Assembly: GCA_014380615.1 (NCBI GenBank)
Contig: JACMJM010000025.1
Span: forward strand, 1-64,000
Origin: Sphingobacteriaceae bacterium
GTDB taxonomy: Bacteria; Bacteroidota; Bacteroidia; Sphingobacteriales; Sphingobacteriaceae
Length of the DNA stretch: 64,000 bases
Reading direction: 5' to 3'
A program made the translations under genes and the position numbers. Position 1 is the stretch's first letter, and every line of letters starts with the position of its first letter. The notes under the pieces were generated by a model, which made no database searches, was not told the origin of the DNA, and was given only the letters and a program-made list of their open reading frames with translations. Positions 61,525-64,000 of the stretch are shown one piece after another.

Positions 61525-62214
61525 CTACAAGATCCCGATCAGTTCATCCAGCCTGGTAATTTGATTTTTTACATCCTCCGGCTTCTGTTTATTTAAAGGA
61601 TTAAAATAAATTGCTTCAATCCCAAAACTCATCGCGCCCCGTATATCCGCCTCAACGCTGTCGCCAATCATGAGGCTTTCTTTTTTTGTGGCTTTCGCCG
61701 AATTAAGAGCAAATTCAAAAATCGCCTTATCCGGCTTATTTACCCCTATAACCTCGGATATCACAATATTTTTAAAATATTTAGCCAGGCCCGTTACCTC
61801 GATTTTTAACTCTGTAGACTCCTTAAATCCGTTAGAAATTAAATGCAGCTCATATTTCTTGTGAAGATAGGTTAAGGTTTCGTGAGCCTGAGGAAACAAA
61901 TTTGTTTTTGTAGGGCAAATACGCACATAGTCTTCTTCAAAGGCAGTCGGGATACTTTCCACAGGCAAGCCTAATTCTAAAAACGTTGTGCTAAAGCGAG
62001 TTGATCGAAGCTGCTCTTTAGAAATTTTCCCCAAGTGATAATCGGCCCAGAGAAGGTGGTTGTTGCGTGTGTAGGTTTCTATAAAAGTATGAGGGCACGA
62101 AACTCCTAGAGCCTCTAACGAATACGCCTGATAAAGTTCGTGAAGAGTTTCTTCAGCGTTTCTATCAAAGTCCCATAAGGTGTGATCGAGATCGAAAAAT
62201 ATATGGCGAAACAT
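61525..62214 (-). CDS. yjjG: YjjG-type HAD pyrimidine nucleotidase
   Basis: 229 residues from the ATG at 62214 (MFRHIFFDLDHTLWDF); the in-frame ATG at 62301 would add 29 residues encoded by a tandem repeat and is rejected. Motifs: FFDLDHTLWD (I), LISNGF (II), KPDKAIFEFAL (III) and MIGDSVEADIRGA (IV). Related enzymes dephosphorylate noncanonical pyrimidine nucleotides. Next to upp, which also acts on uracil, the assignment fits. Confidence 0.82.
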   Translation of the reverse strand: MFRHIFFDLDHTLWDFDRNAEETLHELYQAYSLEALGVSCPHTFIETYTRNNHLLWADYHLGKISKEQLRSTRFSTTFLELGLPVESIPTAFEEDYVRICPTKTNLFPQAHETLTYLHKKYELHLISNGFKESTELKIEVTGLAKYFKNIVISEVIGVNKPDKAIFEFALNSAKATKKESLMIGDSVEADIRGAMSFGIEAIYFNPLNKQKPEDVKNQITRLDELIGIL

Positions 62215-62220
62215 TGGATG

Positions 62221-62380
62221 ATGTGCGGATTGTTTGATGTGCAAATGTGCAAATTCTTTTAAAGCGTGCAAATGATGGTTTGATGTGAAAACATGGATCA
62301 ATGTGCGGATTGTTTGATGTGCAAATGTGCAAATGCTTTTAAAGTGTGCTAATGATGGTTTGATGTGAAAACATGAATAA
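62221..62380. repeat. Tandem 80-base repeat upstream of yjjG
   Basis: Two near-identical copies start at 62221 and 62301 (ATGTGCGGATTG, then TTTGATGTGCAAATGTGCAAA). Shorter pieces (GATGTGCAAAAGTGCGGAT) follow to about 62406. The repeat sits directly upstream of the yjjG start and could affect its expression or be polymorphic in length. Confidence 0.8.
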
Positions 62381-62495
62381 ATTAGTTGATGTGCAAAAGT
62401 GCGGATTTCCGGCAGAGCTTACAAAACTGAAGATTGAATAGTACACGTGTCATCTGCACATTTTCTCATCTTCCCATCTTCTTCACATTAATAAC

Positions 62496-63137
62496 TTATT
62501 CTCTCTCCCCGAACGCCAGATCTCCCGCATCGCCCAAACCCGGTACGATATACGCTTTTGTGGTCATCTCTTCATCAATAGCACCCAGCCAGAGGTTTGC
62601 TTTAGGTAAGTTGGCTTTAATATGCGCGACACCTTCAGCACTGGCTATTACCGATACGATATGTAAATGCTTAATATCGTACTGCCCCATAAGCTCTTTA
62701 CAGCAAGCTACCATACTTAAACCGGTAGCAAGCATCGGGTCCGACAAGATAACCGACTTTCCGTTTAAATCCGGGGTGGCAATATATTCCTGCTGAATAA
62801 CAAATCCTCCGCCCTTGGTCGGTTTTCTATAGGCCGCCAAAAATGCTGAATCCGCCCGGTCGAAAATATTTAAAAGGCCCTGATGCAGTGGAAGTCCGGC
62901 TCGCAAAATGGTGGCCAACACCGGCTGTTCTTTAAGTATTGAAACGGTTGCCGTACCCAGCGGGGTTTCGAATTCGGTTTCAACAAACTCCAGCCTTTTA
63001 CTTATCTCATAAGCAAAAATCTCACCTAGTCGCTCAAGGTTTTTTCTAAAACGCATACTATCCTGCTGAATCTGCGCGTCGCGTAATTCGGCCAGAAAGT
63101 TATTTCCGATAGAGGGGGTATTGCTTAATAAAAACAT
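62496..63137 (-). CDS. upp: Uracil phosphoribosyltransferase
   Basis: 213 residues. ILRAGLPLHQGLL (active loop), DRADSAFLAAYRK and ILSDPMLATGLSMVACC (PRPP-binding loop) are Upp motifs. It salvages uracil to UMP. The gene is divergent to uvrB across a 354-base gap that holds a repeat and two hairpins. Confidence 0.95.
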   Translation of the reverse strand: MFLLSNTPSIGNNFLAELRDAQIQQDSMRFRKNLERLGEIFAYEISKRLEFVETEFETPLGTATVSILKEQPVLATILRAGLPLHQGLLNIFDRADSAFLAAYRKPTKGGGFVIQQEYIATPDLNGKSVILSDPMLATGLSMVACCKELMGQYDIKHLHIVSVIASAEGVAHIKANLPKANLWLGAIDEEMTTKAYIVPGLGDAGDLAFGERE

Positions 63138-63206
63138 CTGTTATAAAATTAGCATTTTAATAAATAAGAAAGGCACATCATCAATTAAAACCAAAATACT
63201 CCTTTT

Positions 63207-63214
63207 TAAGTTTG
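63207..63214 (+). promoter_or_regulatory. Candidate -7 element upstream of paired hairpins
   Basis: TAAGTTTG on the plus strand fits TAnnTTTG. Transcription would start near 63220, at the first hairpin. No -33 element was recognised. Confidence 0.35.
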
Positions 63215-63219
63215 CCCTA

Positions 63220-63286
63220 TATCTAACATGTTGCTTTTGTTAGATAAGGTTTGTATGGGGGATCACCAGGTGGTTCCCCTTTTTTC
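63220..63286 (+). ncRNA. Possible small structured RNA or uvrB leader
   Basis: Two adjacent hairpins: TATCTAACA (63220-63228) with TGTTAGATA (63238-63246), a perfect 9-bp stem; then GGGGATCACC with GGTGGTTCCCC (63257-63279), followed by a run of six T (63280-63285). With the promoter motif before it, this could be a 65-70 base small RNA with its own terminator, or an attenuator in the leader of uvrB. No similarity to a known RNA was recognised. Confidence 0.4.
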
Positions 63287-63300
63287 TTTGAATAAATCAT

Positions 63301-63470
63301 ACTAACCCGAGTTCAATTAATAATATGGAACACACCCCTATGAAACGTTTCTCCCGACCGGTTTCCCCTCTCGAGAGGGGGAATTCAGCACTTTTCCATT
63401 ATGTTCTGTCTCTGCATAGGGGTGTGTTGTTTGTTCTTAATCCTTTTAATCGAACACAGGTTACTAATCA
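63301..63470. mobile_element. MITE-like element with nested inverted repeats
   Basis: About 170 bases without coding capacity. Outer ends ACTAACCCGAGTTCAATTAA (63301) and TTAATCGAACACAGGTTACT (to 63465) are imperfect inverted repeats; inside, AACACACCCCTATG (about 63329-63342) and CATAGGGGTGTGTT are perfect inverted 14-mers, and CCCCTCTCGAGAGGGG is a 16-base palindrome at the centre-left. One end recurs near position 130. No flanking target duplication was confirmed. Confidence 0.6.
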
Positions 63471-63491
63471 ATTTTGTATTTTTGATTTCGC

Positions 63492-64000
63492 ATGGATTTT
63501 AAAATAATTTCTGATTATCAGCCCGCAGGAGACCAGCCCGAAGCAATACGGCAATTAGTAGAAGGAGTAAGGGTCAATGAAAATTACCAGACTTTGCTGG
63601 GTGTAACCGGTTCGGGAAAAACCTATACCATTGCCAACGTTATAGAACAAACACAAAAGCCTACCTTAATACTGAGTCATAATAAAACACTGGCTGCGCA
63701 GCTCTATGGCGAGTTCAAACAGTTTTTTCCAGAAAATGCGGTAAACTATTTTGTGTCGTATTACGATTACTATCAGCCAGAAGCCTATATCGCCAGCTCC
63801 AATACCTATATAGAAAAAGATCTCCAGATAAATGAAGAGATTGAGAAGCTTCGGCTTCGCACTACATCATCTTTAATGTCTGGCCGCCGCGACGTTATTG
63901 TCGTTTCTTCCATTTCCTGCATTTATGGTATGGGAAATCCTGAAGACTTTTATAATTCGGTATTCAAATTCGCCGTTGGTACGCGAATCACCCGAAATGC
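63492..64000 (+). CDS. uvrB: Excinuclease ABC subunit B, partial
   Basis: Starts at ATG 63492; 169 residues are seen before the window ends. [24 protein letters not shown] (Walker A, 37-44), [15 protein letters not shown] and [11 protein letters not shown] (beta-hairpin for damage verification) are UvrB hallmarks. UvrB binds damaged DNA with UvrA and recruits UvrC. Only gene on the plus strand in this window; the C-terminus lies outside. Confidence 0.95.
   Translation, partial: MDFKIISDYQPAGDQPEAIRQLVEGVRVNENYQTLLGVTGSGKTYTIANVIEQTQKPTLILSHNKTLAAQLYGEFKQFFPENAVNYFVSYYDYYQPEAYIASSNTYIEKDLQINEEIEKLRLRTTSSLMSGRRDVIVVSSISCIYGMGNPEDFYNSVFKFAVGTRITRN

Noticed and set aside
62215-62301. N-terminal extension of the YjjG protein
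   Set aside because: The extra 29 residues come from the tandem repeat and the HAD motif I begins right after the downstream ATG, as in the family.
63325-63507. 60-codon open frame on the plus strand before uvrB
   Set aside because: Lies inside the MITE-like element and runs into uvrB in another frame.

Overview
The window looks like chromosomal DNA of a Bacteroidota bacterium, most likely family Sphingobacteriaceae (Pedobacter/Mucilaginibacter-like). The reasons are the DUF3109/DUF3108/DUF2480/PpiD/LptC/CoaX housekeeping block, an UpxY-type NusG paralogue, an SLBB export protein of the large Bacteroidota form, and copies of the Bacteroidota -7 promoter element (TAnnTTTG) upstream of several genes. 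Almost every gene is on the minus strand. Only the partial uvrB at the right edge is on the plus strand.

Right flank (about 52.1-64 kb): housekeeping genes uvrB (partial), upp, a YjjG-type HAD phosphatase, a MurG-like glycosyltransferase, a DUF6427 membrane protein, a truncated purQ remnant coupled to coaX, an outer-membrane protein, lptC, a PpiD-like chaperone/isomerase, and DUF2480, DUF3108 and DUF3109 proteins. Several repeat elements and a possible small structured RNA lie here.

Head of the polysaccharide locus (about 42.4-51.6 kb): rfbD, rfbA, a UDP-sugar 6-dehydrogenase, a repeat cluster around a frameshifted DUF559 gene, gmd with a clear terminator, then the SLBB export protein and an UpxY-like antiterminator. 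A 630-base spacer follows.

Main operon (about 41.8 kb down to 5.07 kb, then capD at 2.85-4.8 kb): roughly thirty tightly packed or overlapping genes. In order of transcription they are: a Wzz-like chain-length protein; a pseudaminic-acid pathway (pseB, pseC, an SpsF-like CMP transferase, a pseG-pseH fusion, pseI) with extra aldo/keto reductase, class III aminotransferase, PIG-L deacetylase and formyltransferase genes; an ABC-type flippase; FemAB, glycosyltransferase, methyltransferase and acyltransferase genes; a CDP-hexose branch (rfbF, rfbG, an RmlC-like epimerase, a DegT aminotransferase); an unusual module of HpcH/HpaI aldolase, KdsB-like cytidylyltransferase, D-2-hydroxyacid dehydrogenase, SDR, cyclase and HAD phosphatase; a Wzy-like polymerase; further transferases; and a WbpV/WbpL/WbpM-like trio that probably makes and loads the first sugar on undecaprenyl phosphate. 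A PIN/antitoxin pair and a Wzi/RemB-like outer-membrane protein close the left end.

Together these genes are expected to build, flip, polymerise and export a complex capsule or O-antigen. It probably carries an N-formylated pseudaminic-acid-type nonulosonate, a CDP-derived amino-deoxyhexose and a second, possibly undescribed, CMP-activated 2-keto acid made by an aldolase. The aldolase/cytidylyltransferase module is the best candidate for a new biosynthetic system.
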